DNA of 64,000 nt from Conchocele bisecta (Eukaryota > Mollusca > Bivalvia > Lucinida > Thyasiridae). The stretch spans positions 23,749,919 through 23,813,918 of the forward strand of contig CM055279.1 in the NCBI GenBank assembly GCA_029237695.1. Reading direction: 5' to 3'. A program made the position numbers and the translations under genes. The notes beneath the pieces were generated by a model. That model was not told where the DNA came from. It ran no database searches and worked only from the letters and a program-made list of their open reading frames with translations. This document shows positions 1-10,496 of this stretch, in pieces; the first letter of the stretch is position 1, and each line of letters starts with the position of its first letter.

Positions 1-484
1 AGCGATATATAAGAGGAACATATTTCGTACTTTAAATGTGACCAATTATGTGTGACAGAACCTTTTATGATATCAGGGCGACATTGGGTTACGGTGACCA
101 TTGTATGACCTTTAAATGACCTTGAAAGTGTATGAAAAAAATGGCACCCGGATTGTTTGGAAACCTTAGGGCATTGGGGTTACGAAACTACCAGGTGCCA
201 AAAATTAACATGAGGTGCCGGAATGTTCCACATACAATTACATTTGCCCCTGCACTAAAAAGCCGTACTACCCATTTCTCCAGTCTCAGCCACATATGAC
301 CAAAAACTATGAAATCCGTAGGAAAATTAAAAGTTATACAGTCGAACACCTCTAAACCGGACACAAATAAAAGTTAGTTCTACTTAATTATAATCGGGTT
401 CATTATCATTTATCTCCCCTGATTATGTATGTTCGTGAACGCAAAGCACCCACGCGTGTCCTGGAGTAGTTGTCTGTCTGTCTT
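1..484. other. Unannotated stretch
   Basis: No gene, array or long inverted repeat was found. A short fragment at about 343-364 reads AACACCTCTAAACCGGACAC and resembles one arm of family D, which has a fuller copy just downstream. Confidence 0.4.
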
Positions 485-556
485 ACAATGGAACCGTTCT
501 AAACCGGACACCATGGGGACCTCCCAGGGTGTTCGGTTTATAGAGGTTCCACCTTA
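485..556. mobile_element. Family D short inverted-repeat element
   Basis: Two arms (GGAACCGTTCTAAACCGGAC and its diverged complement ending GAGGTTCCACC) flank a GGGGACCTCCC core, about 72 bp in all. Fuller copies lie at 26992-27061 and 61393-61462. It looks like a small foldback MITE; no coding potential. Confidence 0.65.
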
Positions 557-563
557 TTATTCG

Positions 564-633
564 TAATAAACCATCAACCCACTATTCCAACGTTTCATCA
601 GAAACGTTGGAATAATGGGTTGGTGGTTTATTA
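564..633. repeat. Hairpin, about 32-bp arms
   Basis: Arms starting TAATAAACCATCAACCCACT and ending with the near complement TGGTGGTTTATTA flank a short loop. No second copy was noticed. It sits immediately after the family D copy. Confidence 0.6.
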
Positions 634-655
634 AGTACCATGCAACATGGCGCTA

Positions 656-731
656 TGAAATCTATTCATATTGTGTAGATCTCAAAGGTATTCATTTTGC
701 ATTGAGATCTACACAATATGAATAGATTTCA
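656..731. repeat. Hairpin, 30-bp arms
   Basis: The arm TGAAATCTATTCATATTGTG (continuing to TCTCAA) is repeated in perfect reverse complement after a 16-base loop. Extrusion as a cruciform is plausible; the sequence is non-coding. Confidence 0.65.
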
Positions 732-1051
732 ACGTCAAAGCAGTGATGGACGGTGATACTCATTCTGCAAAATTGAATGTAATAACATATAATAACACAC
801 TATTAAGTTCATTTGCTGCATATTATCCAAATAAAGCATTGTATTTGGCAAATGTATATGGATTGGAATTGTGTTTCGTTGGCATGTAGGAAAACTAGTA
901 ACTGTAATGCATTTTGCAAACAGTACCGTTATAAACAGAACGTACTGAAAATGAGTTATCGAAAAGTGACAAAGTAGCTGGAAAGTATAGATTTATTTTC
1001 GATTACTGATACTGTAGGTGTTTATTGTTGCAATTGCAATATGGTCGGTCA
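732..1051. other. Unannotated stretch
   Basis: AT-rich sequence with no recognised gene or repeat. Confidence 0.4.
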
Positions 1052-1299
1052 TTAACCCTTTCACCCCTAAGTAACTGGAATGGAATTTGATATGTTAATT
1101 TTGCAACCAATGCAATCGTCACAAAATGATTTTTAGACTATTCCATTTATAAAAAGGGGGTATTTGTTGTTCTCAAAAATATGAAAATTACTTTCAAACA
1201 GTGCAGATCCAGATGAGACGGCTCGTTACGAGCCGGCTCATCTGGATCTGCACTGTTTGCATAAACCGATATAGCTGGCTTTCGGGTTCAAAGGGTTAA
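1052..1299 (+). mobile_element. Family E MITE
   Basis: The element is bounded by TTAACCCTTTCACCCC and GGGTTCAAAGGGTTAA, which are imperfect terminal inverted repeats. An internal hairpin at 1197-1261 has arms CAAACAGTGCAGATCCAGAT. An opposite-strand copy lies at 34608-34860 and a hairpin-only fragment at 26333-26400. Several copies plus terminal repeats make a non-autonomous DNA transposon likely. Confidence 0.65.
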
Positions 1300-1430
1300 C
1301 TGTGGTACACTGTAGCAGCCCATATATTACATACACACGACAGGTACAGTACGTGCAAAAGGTAAAAGGCAAAAGAAGCAATTGTTTCCGAAGATACAGT
1401 ATGATACAGTATGGGGCTGGGCCCCATAAA

Positions 1431-1560
1431 ATGAAATCTGACAAAGCCGATAAAGCAAAAGTAATGACTACTTTCAGTCAATGCATTATATTATGCTGAA
1501 CACAAATCCGGTGTCAAATCAAATCAGATGGGACAATGTTATTGTTGGAGTTAAAGACAT
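1431..1560 (+). repeat. Solo copy of the F-element terminal arm
   Basis: This stretch, containing ATCCGGTGTCAAATCAAATC and GGGACAATG, matches the two about 140-bp arms that bound the element at 13241-15712. Here it stands alone, as expected for a truncated or single-ended copy. Confidence 0.5.
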
Positions 1561-1568
1561 GGGCACCT

Positions 1569-1779
1569 GGGGGCCGTTTCACCAAACTTCGTACAACTAA
1601 AATGTTCGTAAGTGCAAATGAAGGATCGTCTGGAATGTCCGTTCATGCATGCAGCCTATGCTCAATGAATGTAAATCCAATAATTGTTTACAAGAAAACA
1701 GTCTTAATGTGCAATTTACAGACTATCATTTTGCACATACGAACATTTTACTCGTACGAAGTTTAGTGAAACGGCCCCC
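1569..1779. mobile_element. Family G MITE
   Basis: Terminal inverted repeats GGGGCCGTTTCACCAAACTT and the reverse AGTTTAGTGAAACGGCCCCC bound 211 bp. Inner arms carry ACTAAAATGTTCGTAAGTGC and GCACATACGAACATTTTA. Other copies are at 2302, 7424, 33780, 36064 and 43115. Confidence 0.75.
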
Positions 1780-2301
1780 AGAAGTATACATACACCGTAT
1801 TAGAGAAATCAGTGTGTAATTTGATAATATAAATCCAATGCTGGATTTTATAAAACATTATTATTCCATGCAATAAGGAAGTATTATTCTTTCAATTTAT
1901 TCTGTAATCCGGTTTTGGGTTTTGGTTATTGCATTTTTTAGAGGGAGCTAACTATTTTGTCATTTGTTCTCAGCCAGCATTTCGATATATCACCAGCTCC
2001 GTAATTAGTTTTATCAACCATATTGCGCTACGCTTTTGAAAATCTACCAGTTTGATTTTCAGAGTTCGGAAATATGTGACTCGCACGAACACACTTCGCA
2101 TTGGCGTGTTCATTATACTTGTAACACAGTGCGACACATAAATAAAATACCGGGCTAGATAGTGTTTGGTGATATCAAGTTTATCAGGATCGGCTAGACT
2201 TGCCTTATTTTGGAATTCCTATCGTTTCCGACCTGATTATTTTGATATCAATTTACGAGACTCTGGCCGGAAATTCCGACCCTCACCTACAACAAACATC
2301 C
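1780..2301. other. Mostly unannotated; degenerate A' hairpin near 2150-2290
   Basis: About 2150-2290 holds GATATCAAGTTTATCAGG, GGAATTCCTATCGTTTCC and TTGATATCA in the same order as the A' element at 6436-6569, but degraded. Nothing was recognised in 1780-2149. Confidence 0.35.
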
Positions 2302-2544
2302 GGGGCCCGTTTCACTAAACTTCTTACGACTAAAATGTTCGTAAGTTCAAATTTAAGATCGTCTGTAAATGTCAATTTATTGATTTACATTTATTGAGCA
2401 TAGGCTGCATATGCAGCCTATGCTCAATAAATGTAAATCCAATAATTATTTACAAGAACACATTGTTAATGTGACATTTACAGACTATCATACTTTTACA
2501 CTTACGAACATTTTAGTCGTAGGAAGTTTAGTGAAACGGCCCCC
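2302..2544. mobile_element. Family G MITE
   Basis: 243-bp copy with terminal GGGGCCCGTTTCACTAAACT and its complement. The centre is a near-perfect palindrome around GGCTGCATATGCAGCC, flanked by TTTACATTTATTGAGCATA arms. This copy keeps the central palindrome that the 1569 copy has lost. Confidence 0.75.
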
Positions 2545-2604
2545 TGTATGTTGGACGTAGTGGGGAGTTACCAACGCATTCGGGTTAGCGATACATGAGA
2601 ATGT

Positions 2605-2952
2605 ATGGAAGCGTCCTAGTGCCAATGCTAAACTATTTGTTATCTCCTAATTAGGAGATACTAGCTCCTAGGACTTATCCCCTAATTACATGTATGAGAT
2701 AGTATCTCATAATTAGGACTTAGTATCTCCTAATTGGGACTTAGTATCTCATAATTAGGACTTAGTATCTCCTAATTAGGACTTCTGATTAGGACTTACT
2801 ATCTGTGTCAATGCTAAAAAATGTTTAGGAGATACTAACACCTAATTATGAGATATAAGTCCTAATTATGAGATATTAAGTCCTACTTAGGAGATAGTAT
2901 CTCCTAATTAGGAGATAAATATATTTTATCATTGGCACCAGGACGCTTCCAT
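2605..2952. mobile_element. Hairpin element filled with about 21-bp tandem units
   Basis: The ends ATGGAAGCGTCCTAGTGCCA and its near complement TGGCACCAGGACGCTTCCAT enclose repeated CTCCTAATTAGGACTTAGTA units. The units run one way in the left half and the opposite way in the right half. The architecture matches family K but the sequence is unrelated. Confidence 0.65.
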
Positions 2953-2988
2953 AAGAATGAGTATGAGTACATGTACTTTCTGACCGTC

Positions 2989-3212
2989 TGTATATGAGGC
3001 GGTGACGGGAGAAAAGGGGCTTATGTGTTTTGCGATCCATGAAGACCCAGATCAGCCTGTCTGACCAGGATCTGCATCGTTCGCAATTCCCTCAGGGAAA
3101 CACCCGCTATGCTTCTAACACACACTACATATCGGTAGCAGGCTACATGAGTCTGCAATTTGATGAGGAGTTACACTGGCCATAAATAAACCCCATTTCT
3201 TCAGTTACATCC
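2989..3212 (+). mobile_element. Family H element
   Basis: It starts near TGAGGCGGTGACGGGAGAAA and ends with the diverged complement AACCCCATTTCTTCAGTTAC. Internally it has CAGATCAGCCTG and GACCAGGATCTGCA hairpin arms. Related copies are at 11267, 35404, 42813, 47315 and 62582. Confidence 0.6.
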
Positions 3213-3605
3213 ACAAAACCATGTTAAGACTAAGTCTTACCAGAAATGTTGAAAAGGTTTGTGATAATCCCGAACACGCAAACACATATGCTCACGTATC
3301 CATGAAAACGGGCATACGTCGTTGCGAACAGAAACAGGTTGTTGACGGACTCCGCCGCGGTCGCGTTTGGCACGGGCGAGTCCGAGACATTCGTCATTTC
3401 GGGTCTGCGCGCGCTCGTCACCATGACGTAGGCTGCCTCATTCATATCAGGGCGTCAGGGGAGTGATGTACAGTGATTAACAAAGCGGCGTCATAGACCA
3501 TAGCTTTGGTTTCTCTGAAATATATATATGATCCACAATCAACAAATGTACACGGTTTCTAACACATATAAGAAGACATACATGTACAGTGGGGTCAGCA
3601 TAAAA
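3213..3605. other. Unannotated stretch with a small CpG-rich patch
   Basis: About 3340-3440 is clearly richer in CpG than its surroundings (CCGCCGCGGTCGCG, GCGCGCGCTCG). Short open frames cross it on both strands, but neither shows a recognisable domain. No gene is called. Confidence 0.35.
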
Positions 3606-3767
3606 GTAATACGTATGCAAAATGACGTATGTCTTACAGTGGGGTCAGCGTGTAAGTGCACACACGAACGAACACGACAGGTTGGAACCAACCTGTCGTG
3701 TTCGTTCGTGTGTGCACTTACACGCTGACCCCACTGTAAGACATACGTCATTTTGCATACGTATTAC
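3606..3767. mobile_element. Family P palindrome (162 bp)
   Basis: A near-perfect palindrome centres at 3686-3687 (GGTTGGAACCAACC). Arms run outward through TGTAAGTGCACACACGAACG, CAGTGGGGTCAGC and GTAATACGTATGC. A shorter copy is at 35153-35258 and a half copy at 60813-60856. Confidence 0.7.
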
Positions 3768-4153
3768 TGTACTTGTTGCATAATATGGAGCTAAATGCAT
3801 ACACACACCGGATCATATATCCACACATACATATGAATGAGTAGGCCTGTATACTGGATGTATCGATAAACACAATCAACCCATGGTGTGACAGAACTGC
3901 TGCGTCCCAATCGACACATTTCACAGGATCGGAAAATAACTGCTATGCTACAACACTTTTGTGACACGGGTCTCTTGTGGCCATATGAATGAGCCACACA
4001 TTCGCATCAAATTAATACAGTTTTCTATTAGTTTTTCCTGTCAAGAATAAACACAAGAACAAAACAGCAATCAACCGGCAAAGTTGCCCTTGTCATTGCG
4101 CGTATCCTGAATAAAACAATCAATGGCAACGACAACCGCTATAGGCCGATTCC
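3768..4153. other. Unannotated stretch
   Basis: No gene or repeat recognised. Confidence 0.4.
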
Positions 4154-4482
4154 TACGGAGCTCCGCAAGGGACGTACAATTCTTCTTTTTTATTAATTCG
4201 TTCCCACGAAATAACAATTCGTTCCCTTAATTTAAGGATTCGTTCCCACGAATTAACAATTCGTTCCCTCAAATTAACAATTTGTTCCCACGAAATAACA
4301 ATTCGTTCCCACGGGAACGAATTGTTAATTCGTGGGAACAAATTGTTATATCGTGGGAACGAATTGTTCTTCCGAGGGAACGAATTGTTAAATTGAGGGA
4401 ACGAAAATATTGCGGGAACGAATTGCTATTTCGAGGGAACGAATTAATAAAAAGAAATCCATGTTCCCTGCGGGTTTCCGTA
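4154..4482. mobile_element. Family K hairpin with minisatellite core
   Basis: The ends TACGGAGCTCCGCAAGGGAC and its diverged complement CCCTGCGGGTTTCCGTA enclose about 20-bp units of the type ATTCGTTCCCACGAAATAAC. The units switch to the reverse complement at the midpoint (about 4310). Other copies are at 8257, 10497, 11641 and 36363. Long open frames here are a by-product of the repeat. Confidence 0.7.
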
Positions 4483-4541
4483 GATTCCTGTCTTGCGTCC
4501 AGCATTGTATAGATACCGCTAATCGTGACAGCACAGAAATG

Positions 4542-4825
4542 GAGAATAGAAGGTTAGTGCCGTGAATGGAAATAAATATCTGGCAAGGCTTAGGAAACGG
4601 AATGGGCGACGCTCAGCCGAGCACATCCCGTTTCCGAGCCGCGCCAGATATTTTTTCCCATTCACGGCACTAACCTACTATTATATGTATCCCGTCAATA
4701 TTACAAATTGCTTTAAAATGCAAAAAAAATAACTCCAGCCGCATCTCCAAATCGTATTGACAGGATATCAAATATGTTTCACGGCACCGTGTTTCACGGC
4801 ACATACGCACAGTGTTGACGGGATA
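4542..4825 (+). mobile_element. A+B hairpin pair
   Basis: Module A (4542-4682) is a hairpin with outer arms AGGTTAGTGCCGTGAATG and CATTCACGGCACTAACCT. Its inner arms contain GGCAAGGCTTAGGAAACGG and CCGTTTCCGAGCCGCGCC. Module B (about 4687-4825) runs from TATCCCGTCAATA to GTGTTGACGGGATA. The same A-then-B order recurs in about eight other places. Confidence 0.7.
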
Positions 4826-5050
4826 AACCATATTATGCTTTCTTCAATTTGAGATAAATCACACGAACATCGAAACAAAGGCATTGTCTTATGAACATAC
4901 TTAACACATCACTATCATCCCAAATCTGATTTGAAATGAACCGATTAACAGTAGACATGCCAACGGGCGTAAGAGGGATATACAGTAATAAAAGAAGAAC
5001 TTGCATTATTTACACTTTAAGAATATGACAATGTGCAAGCATTCTACTTA
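4826..5050. other. Unannotated stretch
   Basis: AT-rich sequence between two A copies; nothing recognised. Confidence 0.35.
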
Positions 5051-5156
5051 TAGAGAATAGTAGGTTAGTGCCGTGAATGAGAACAAATATCTGGCAAGAC
5101 TTAGGAAACGGGATGGGCGAGGCTCTGCCGAGCACATCCCGTTTCCGTGCCGCGCC
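5051..5156 (+). mobile_element. Module A, right arm truncated
   Basis: It starts TAGAGAATAGTAGGTTAGTG and breaks off just after CCGTGCCGCGCC, before the outer right arm. No module B follows. Confidence 0.6.
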
Positions 5157-5331
5157 TTTCTAATGCACTCTATAAATATCACGCAATCTGATTGACTGAT
5201 GGTCATACATTACAGGTATATCATTGTTGATGAACAGTCGCAAATTATTTCAATAAGTATTCCTACGCCAATACTAAGTTTTATGTTCAACTAAACACGA
5301 TAAAGTTTGCAAAATAGTAAAGGAGTGAATT

Positions 5332-5571
5332 AGAAATAGGTTAACTGCATTGTAATTTTGAAATTTGCGGCGTATATCAGGAAATGATAGGTCGGAAAAA
5401 ATGTTTAATGGCTCCACTAGCGCGTCGCCATTAAACAGATTTTCTGACCTATCATTTTCTGATATACGCCGCAAATTTCAAAATTACAATACAGTTAATC
5501 CTATATTACAATACAGTTAATCCTATATTACAATACAGTTAATCTTATATTACAATACAGTTAATACTATA
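5332..5571. mobile_element. Hairpin MITE with its end expanded in tandem
   Basis: Arms of about 80 bp (5332-5413 and 5428-5507, containing GAAATTTGCGGCGTATATCA) fold on each other. The last 22 bases of the right arm (TTACAATACAGTTAATCCTA plus TA) are repeated four times at 5484-5571. The left arm has one copy of the matching sequence. Confidence 0.65.
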
Positions 5572-5721
5572 TTACATGTTATAACCCTTGATATTATCAA
5601 GTTTTACCATATTGTGACACAATTTTGAAAAGATGATGTTCGTCCATTTCCGATTGAAGATATATTAATTAAATACTCTGAGATAAATGGGTCATTTTGG
5701 TGTCAAATCGTCAGGAATAAA

Positions 5722-6026
5722 TAGAGAATAGTAGGTTAGTGCCGTGAATGGGAAACATATCTCGCAAGGATTAGGAAACGGGATGTGCGAGGTTCTGCCG
5801 AGCACATCCCGTTTCCGTGCCGCGCCAGATATTTTTCCCATTCACGGCACAAACCTACTATTCTATTTGTCCGTCAACACCTACAAATGGCTGAAAAATG
5901 CAAAACAAAATGACCCCTGTCACCGCACATATTCATACGCAGTGATTAGGTCGTATTGACAGGATATCAAAAATGTTTCACGGTACCGTCTTTCACGGCA
6001 CATACGCACTGTGTTGATGGAATAAA
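5722..6026 (+). mobile_element. A+B hairpin pair
   Basis: A complete pair. A starts ATAGAGAATAGTAGGTTAGT and B ends GTGTTGATGGAATAAAT. Module B carries the internal palindrome-like GTTTCACGG(T/C)ACCGT(C/G)TTTCACGG seen in other copies. Confidence 0.7.
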
Positions 6027-6435
6027 TAAAGAATCTACACATTATATACTCTGAGATAAATGGGTCAAATCGTCAGGAATAATATTCCATATACACGTGT
6101 GTGCATATTAAAACAATTGTTCAGCCATATATTGGATAGATTTGCAAAAACATGCAGAAATATATAAATTATGTTACTTCAAGTTAATGAGAACTGGCTA
6201 TACGTATGTATAAATATATATCTAGCGATATATTTATCAAATCCTGTTCATACTATTTGCAAACATAGTACACTATATTTTACCCAAAATCATTTCAGAC
6301 TTCGTACTACAATTGAAAATGCAAAATTACCCCACCCACCCCATTTGCATTGAAAGACATTATGACTATGAGCTTACCTTTATTTATTTCAAATTCATTG
6401 AATACATTGTCTTCTTGTTAATTGTTGTATACATA
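6027..6435. other. Unannotated stretch
   Basis: Very AT-rich; short open frames only, without recognisable domains. Confidence 0.35.
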
Positions 6436-6820
6436 TATAGAGAATACCAGGCTAGTGTCTTTCGATATCATGTTTATCAGGCGAGGCTAGGAAACGCGTA
6501 GGAATTCCTACCGTTTCCGAGCCGAGCCTGATAAACTTGATATCAAAATACACTAGCCTGGTATTCTATTTATCAGGTAACGTTTTATGCTCGAAAATGA
6601 CCACAGATGACGTCGTTATCTATGGACAGAACGCGGAATTGTTTACGTTGCGTCATTACACTGACGGTATTCGGTAACGTCACGTGACGTCATCCGACCA
6701 ATGGAACGTCAGTTTTCACTTTGTTGTAACCCGGATGTTGATATCAGGTCAATGCCTGATACAACAATATGTTATCAGTCAGTACGTATTCGGTCAATAC
6801 AGGGCAGGTTACCTGATAAA
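6436..6820 (+). mobile_element. A'+B' hairpin pair
   Basis: A' (6436-6569) has outer arms AATACCAGGCTAGTGT and ACACTAGCCTGGTATT, with inner GGCTAGGAAACGCG and CGTTTCCGAGCCGAGCC. B' (about 6569-6820) starts TTTATCAGGTAAC and ends GTTACCTGATAAA. The layout mirrors A+B with different termini. Partial B' copies appear at 62168-62300, and A' relatives at 2150 and 15745. Confidence 0.65.
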
Positions 6821-7072
6821 TTCCAAATACATACTTAATTCAGTATATGTGTAAAATATGTGCTTAAAATGTTATTTAAAATAAGTATCAAATGATGCAT
6901 GTCATAATCTGGTATAAATATGTATAAATTGGGCCTCAGCCGATATGCACAGCCTAAATGTGTTTATGTTAATAATATTGAAAAAGTTGCTTTCAGAATT
7001 GATTATGTTTCAAGTCATTAAATGCAACCCAATTGTAAGAAGTGTGAGAAGTATAACATTTGTTGAACATAG
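6821..7072. other. Unannotated stretch
   Basis: Nothing recognised. Confidence 0.35.
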
Positions 7073-7154
7073 ACAGCGTCAATATGCGCAATTGTGGCAG
7101 ATAATCGCTTTGATTTTGGTAGTTATCTGCCAACATTGCGCATATTGACGCTGC
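7073..7154. repeat. Hairpin
   Basis: Arms CAGCGTCAATATGCGCAAT and ATTGCGCATATTGACGCTG, extended by TGGCAGATAA and TTATCTGCCA, flank a short loop. Confidence 0.6.
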
Positions 7155-7423
7155 ATTGCGATCAGTGACGTTTCAGCCACGAAGTAAACACATTTGTGCC
7201 TTCTGATAAGTGTACACACCGTTCACGGTTCTTGCAACAACCTCTAGCAAACAGTGTGACATGATACCAGGATGTACGTTGTGCGGTATATGTGTAAGTA
7301 TGAACAGAATTCAACCCGATTAAATATGTGCGAGAAATAGTTTTATTTGGTGTGTTTGTTATTGCATTGCATTACTTATGTACTGAGCCAGAAATATAGA
7401 TATTGGTTACATACGGACTACCT
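7155..7423. other. Unannotated stretch
   Basis: Nothing recognised. Confidence 0.35.
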
Positions 7424-7675
7424 GGGGCCGTTTCACTAAACTTCTTACGACTAAAATATTCGTAAGTGCAAAATTATGATAGTCTCTAAATTGCATATTA
7501 CATGGTATTAACAATGTTTTTTTGTAAACAATTATTGGATTTACATTTATTGAGCATAGGCTGCATATGCAGCCTATGCTCAATAAATGTAAATCCATCA
7601 ATTGAAATTTCGAGACGATCCTAAATTTGTACTTACGAACATTTTAGTCGCACGAAGTTTAGTGAAACGGGCCCC
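7424..7675. mobile_element. Family G MITE
   Basis: 252-bp copy with GGGGCCGTTTCACTAAACTT at one end, GTTTAGTGAAACGGGCCCC at the other and the intact central GGCTGCATATGCAGCC palindrome. Confidence 0.75.
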
Positions 7676-7800
7676 TGGTATGTACCACAATTCTAACATT
7701 TCTAAGATATTTTCAACATACTTGATACTGTGATTTATCATCATCATACCAGGCACCATTCACTTTATTGTATGGCCCCTGACAGATACCGTCAGTACAT

Positions 7801-8090
7801 TGTAGGAAAGAATGGCCTTTTTGTGGAATTTATCGGGGTATAAACTTGGAAAAGTCGCGGGAATAATACTGCACGAAGGCCTTCATTCCTTATAATTCCA
7901 GCATTTGAAATAAATTCATCAAGAAAATGTGTTTATTTTCCGTTTTCTTAAGAACTATTTTAACTGCGCCTCAAGGTTACGGAAAGTAGTTCGGCGTGGG
8001 AGTTTACTGGGATATAGATTTTGGACAGAGACTTGCTACGGGCCAATCAAATGTTAGGGAATTGTGTAAATATTTTTGTGCTGAAATTAT
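7801..8090 (+). mobile_element. Family I element
   Basis: It starts near AATGGCCTTTTTGTGGAATT, with a partial inner hairpin, and continues through AAATTCATCAAGAAAATGTG to GTGCTGAAATTAT. Copies at 12149, 20678 (reverse), 21574 and 28619 share the 3' part closely; only the 5' hairpin differs in length. Confidence 0.7.
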
Positions 8091-8256
8091 ACGCAAATAC
8101 ACTATATTTGCTTGCATTTACAACCGCCTTTTGTTGGTACGCAATTTTTGTCTCACCAACGTTAGTGGAAAGTTAGAAATGACGGCCATAATTCCAGGTT
8201 AGGCGGCGCGTCGTAGTAGTACACGTAGTAGGCGTCAACAATTTTGGACATACATG

Positions 8257-8698
8257 TACAATTCGTTCCCACGATATAACAAATCGTTCCCGTGGGAACG
8301 AATTGTTTTTTCGTGGGAACGAATTGTTAATTCGTGGGAACGAATTGATAGTTCATGGGAACGAATTGTTAAATTGAGGGTAACGAATTGTTAATTACGG
8401 GCGGGGACGAATGTTATTCGTGGGAATAAAACGAATTGTTAGTTCATGCGGCCGAATTGTTAATTGAAGGGAAAACGAATTGTTAATTTCGTGGAACGAA
8501 TTGTTAATTTGTTATTTCGTGGGAACGAATTGTTAAATTGACAGAACGAATTGTTAATTCGTGGGAACTAATTTTTAATTTGTGGGAACGAATTGTTAAA
8601 TTTGAGGGAATGAATTGTTATTTCGTGGGAACCAATTGTTATTTCGTGGGAACGAATTAATAAAAAAAATAATTCTACGTCCCCTGCGGGGCTCCGTA
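8257..8698. mobile_element. Family K hairpin, left end lost
   Basis: Minisatellite units (GGGAACGAATTGTTAATTCG type) run to the right terminal repeat GTCCCCTGCGGGGCTCCGTA. The left terminal repeat is absent and the units are more diverged and indel-rich than in other copies. Confidence 0.65.
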
Positions 8699-8728
8699 AA
8701 ACCCACACTGCATATTGGGTGTATACCA

Positions 8729-9033
8729 GTAGCCTATTTCATCAACATTTCGAAGTATACTTATCTAGCAAAGTATACTTTGAGGGAGTAATCATTTATT
8801 TTTCCCAAAATGCATTATTTCATATAGACATAACCACTGCATATTTTTAATGATTAAACGTATGCAGAATTATTATACTGAATTTATTACATTATCACAG
8901 CCAAATTGGCTGTGATAATGTAATAAATTCAGTATAATAAAAAATAATAAATTTATCCTAAAATTTAAAATTTCTCCCTCAAAGTATACTTTGCTAGGAA
9001 AGTATACTTTGCAATGTTTGTGAAATAGGCTAC
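8729..9033 (+). mobile_element. Family J MITE
   Basis: The ends are GTAGCCTATTTCATCAACAT and TTTGTGAAATAGGCTAC. Subterminal doubled AGTATACTTTG motifs and a central palindrome around CACAGCCAAATTGGCTGTG follow. Every copy is bounded by TA inside GTAGCC/GGCTAC, compatible with a TA duplication. A flanking CATATTGGGTGTATACCAG occurs on both sides (8711 and about 9066). Confidence 0.75.
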
Positions 9034-9149
9034 ATAAATAGAATGCATTGTATTTGTTTACACCGCATATTGGGTGTATACCAGAGCCATCCTCTGAGGC
9101 ACATCGACTTTAAAACACTCTTCAAAATGTTTGCATTATTTTTTGCAAA

Positions 9150-10275
9150 AGAACATAGACACTTTTAATAAATATTTAGTATCGATAGACAAAACAACAT
9201 ATACGTAGTTTTAGCCCTTATAATTCCGGCAACATAACTTGTCGTCTGTTGTTGATTTATATTGTGTCTTCCTTCTCAATGAAAACATGGTTTGACAACA
9301 AATTAGAATCCTTGTAAAGTGGTGTCAAAGCATGTTTCGATGAAGAAAAAAAACATCTGAAAAAACAGACGACACAACTTAATTCAGTATTGTAAGTAAA
9401 GGTATATAGTTATTAACATGTTTACATGTATCGATAAAAACAACATACATGTAGTTATAATCCTTAGAATGCGGGAATAAATTGTCGTCTGTTGTTGTTT
9501 TATAGTGTGTCTTCTTTCTCAACGAAAACATTGTGTGAGAACACTTTATAAATCTTGTAACTAATTGTTGTCAAAGCAATTTTTTCGATTTAAAAAACAA
9601 AAGAAAACAGAAGACAAAACTGAAATCAGCATTGTAAGTAAAATATTTATCGTTATTAATATTTATTATCGACAAAAACCCATAGGCACTTTGTGGTATG
9701 AATGTCAAAACGCTCTTTAAATCATATCCACTTTTACTCTTATATTAAATATCTAGAAGGTAGGACACTCGCCATATTTTCAACCAACGGAAGTGGTACA
9801 AGTGTACCTTGTACTCGGCTCCCTGATTCAGTAATTGTAACACGTGAGAAGGCCTTGCAGGTTCTGGCCTTCGTGCGCGTTACAATTACTGAATTAGCGA
9901 GCCGGGCGCAAGGTCAATAATCCACTTCCGTTGGTTGAAAAGATGGCGTGTGTCATACCTTCTAGATATTTAATATCAGAATAAAATTGGATATGACTTA
10001 AAGCGGCTTTTCTCGTTCATACCACAGAGTGCCTGTGCAAAAAAACAACATATACATGCAATTTTAATCCTTCGAATTCGGGAAACATAAATTGTTATTG
10101 TATTATATTGTGTTTTCTTTCTCAATTGTTTTATACACTTTTAGAAACATTTCAACTGGAAATGATTCTAAAGTGATGTCAAAACATATTCTTGATAAGA
10201 AAAAAAGACGGAAAATAAAAACAACAGCTGACGACAAAATCTAATCCTGCAGTGTAAGGATTAATAACACATAAA
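9150..10275 (+). repeat. About 260-bp tandem repeat, three diverged units
   Basis: Units start near 9150, 9420 and 9650. Each carries, in order, an ATCGATA(A/G)A motif, AACAACATA, a TGTCGTCTGTTGTTG block, TTTCTCAA and a run ending near TAAGTAAA. The third unit is split by the hairpin at 9685-10033. Confidence 0.55.
9685..10033. mobile_element. Large hairpin inserted in the 260-bp array
   Basis: The outer ends GGCACTTTGTGGTATGAA and TTCATACCACAGAGTGCC pair. Arms continue inward through CTAGAAGGTA, ACCAACGGAAGTGG and AATTGTAAC, to a centre at about 9865. It interrupts the third tandem unit between an ATCGACAAAAA-like and an AACAACATA-like motif. Confidence 0.6.
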
Positions 10276-10496
10276 GTACCCAAGCACTATATATTCCATC
10301 AACTCAACTAACGACACACAACACACACATGTCTAAGTCAATCCACACTTCCAGCACCACAAAACACAATCCAATATGTAAGGAGCGCGAGCAGTTTTAA
10401 CTGCTAAAGGCTACTCGGGTGTATTGCTACAGTTGTTATCGGTGGGATGTAAGCTGCACGTTCTCCGCACTATAGGCAATAGGCTAAACTATATCG
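10276..10496. other. Unannotated stretch
   Basis: Nothing recognised. Confidence 0.35.
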
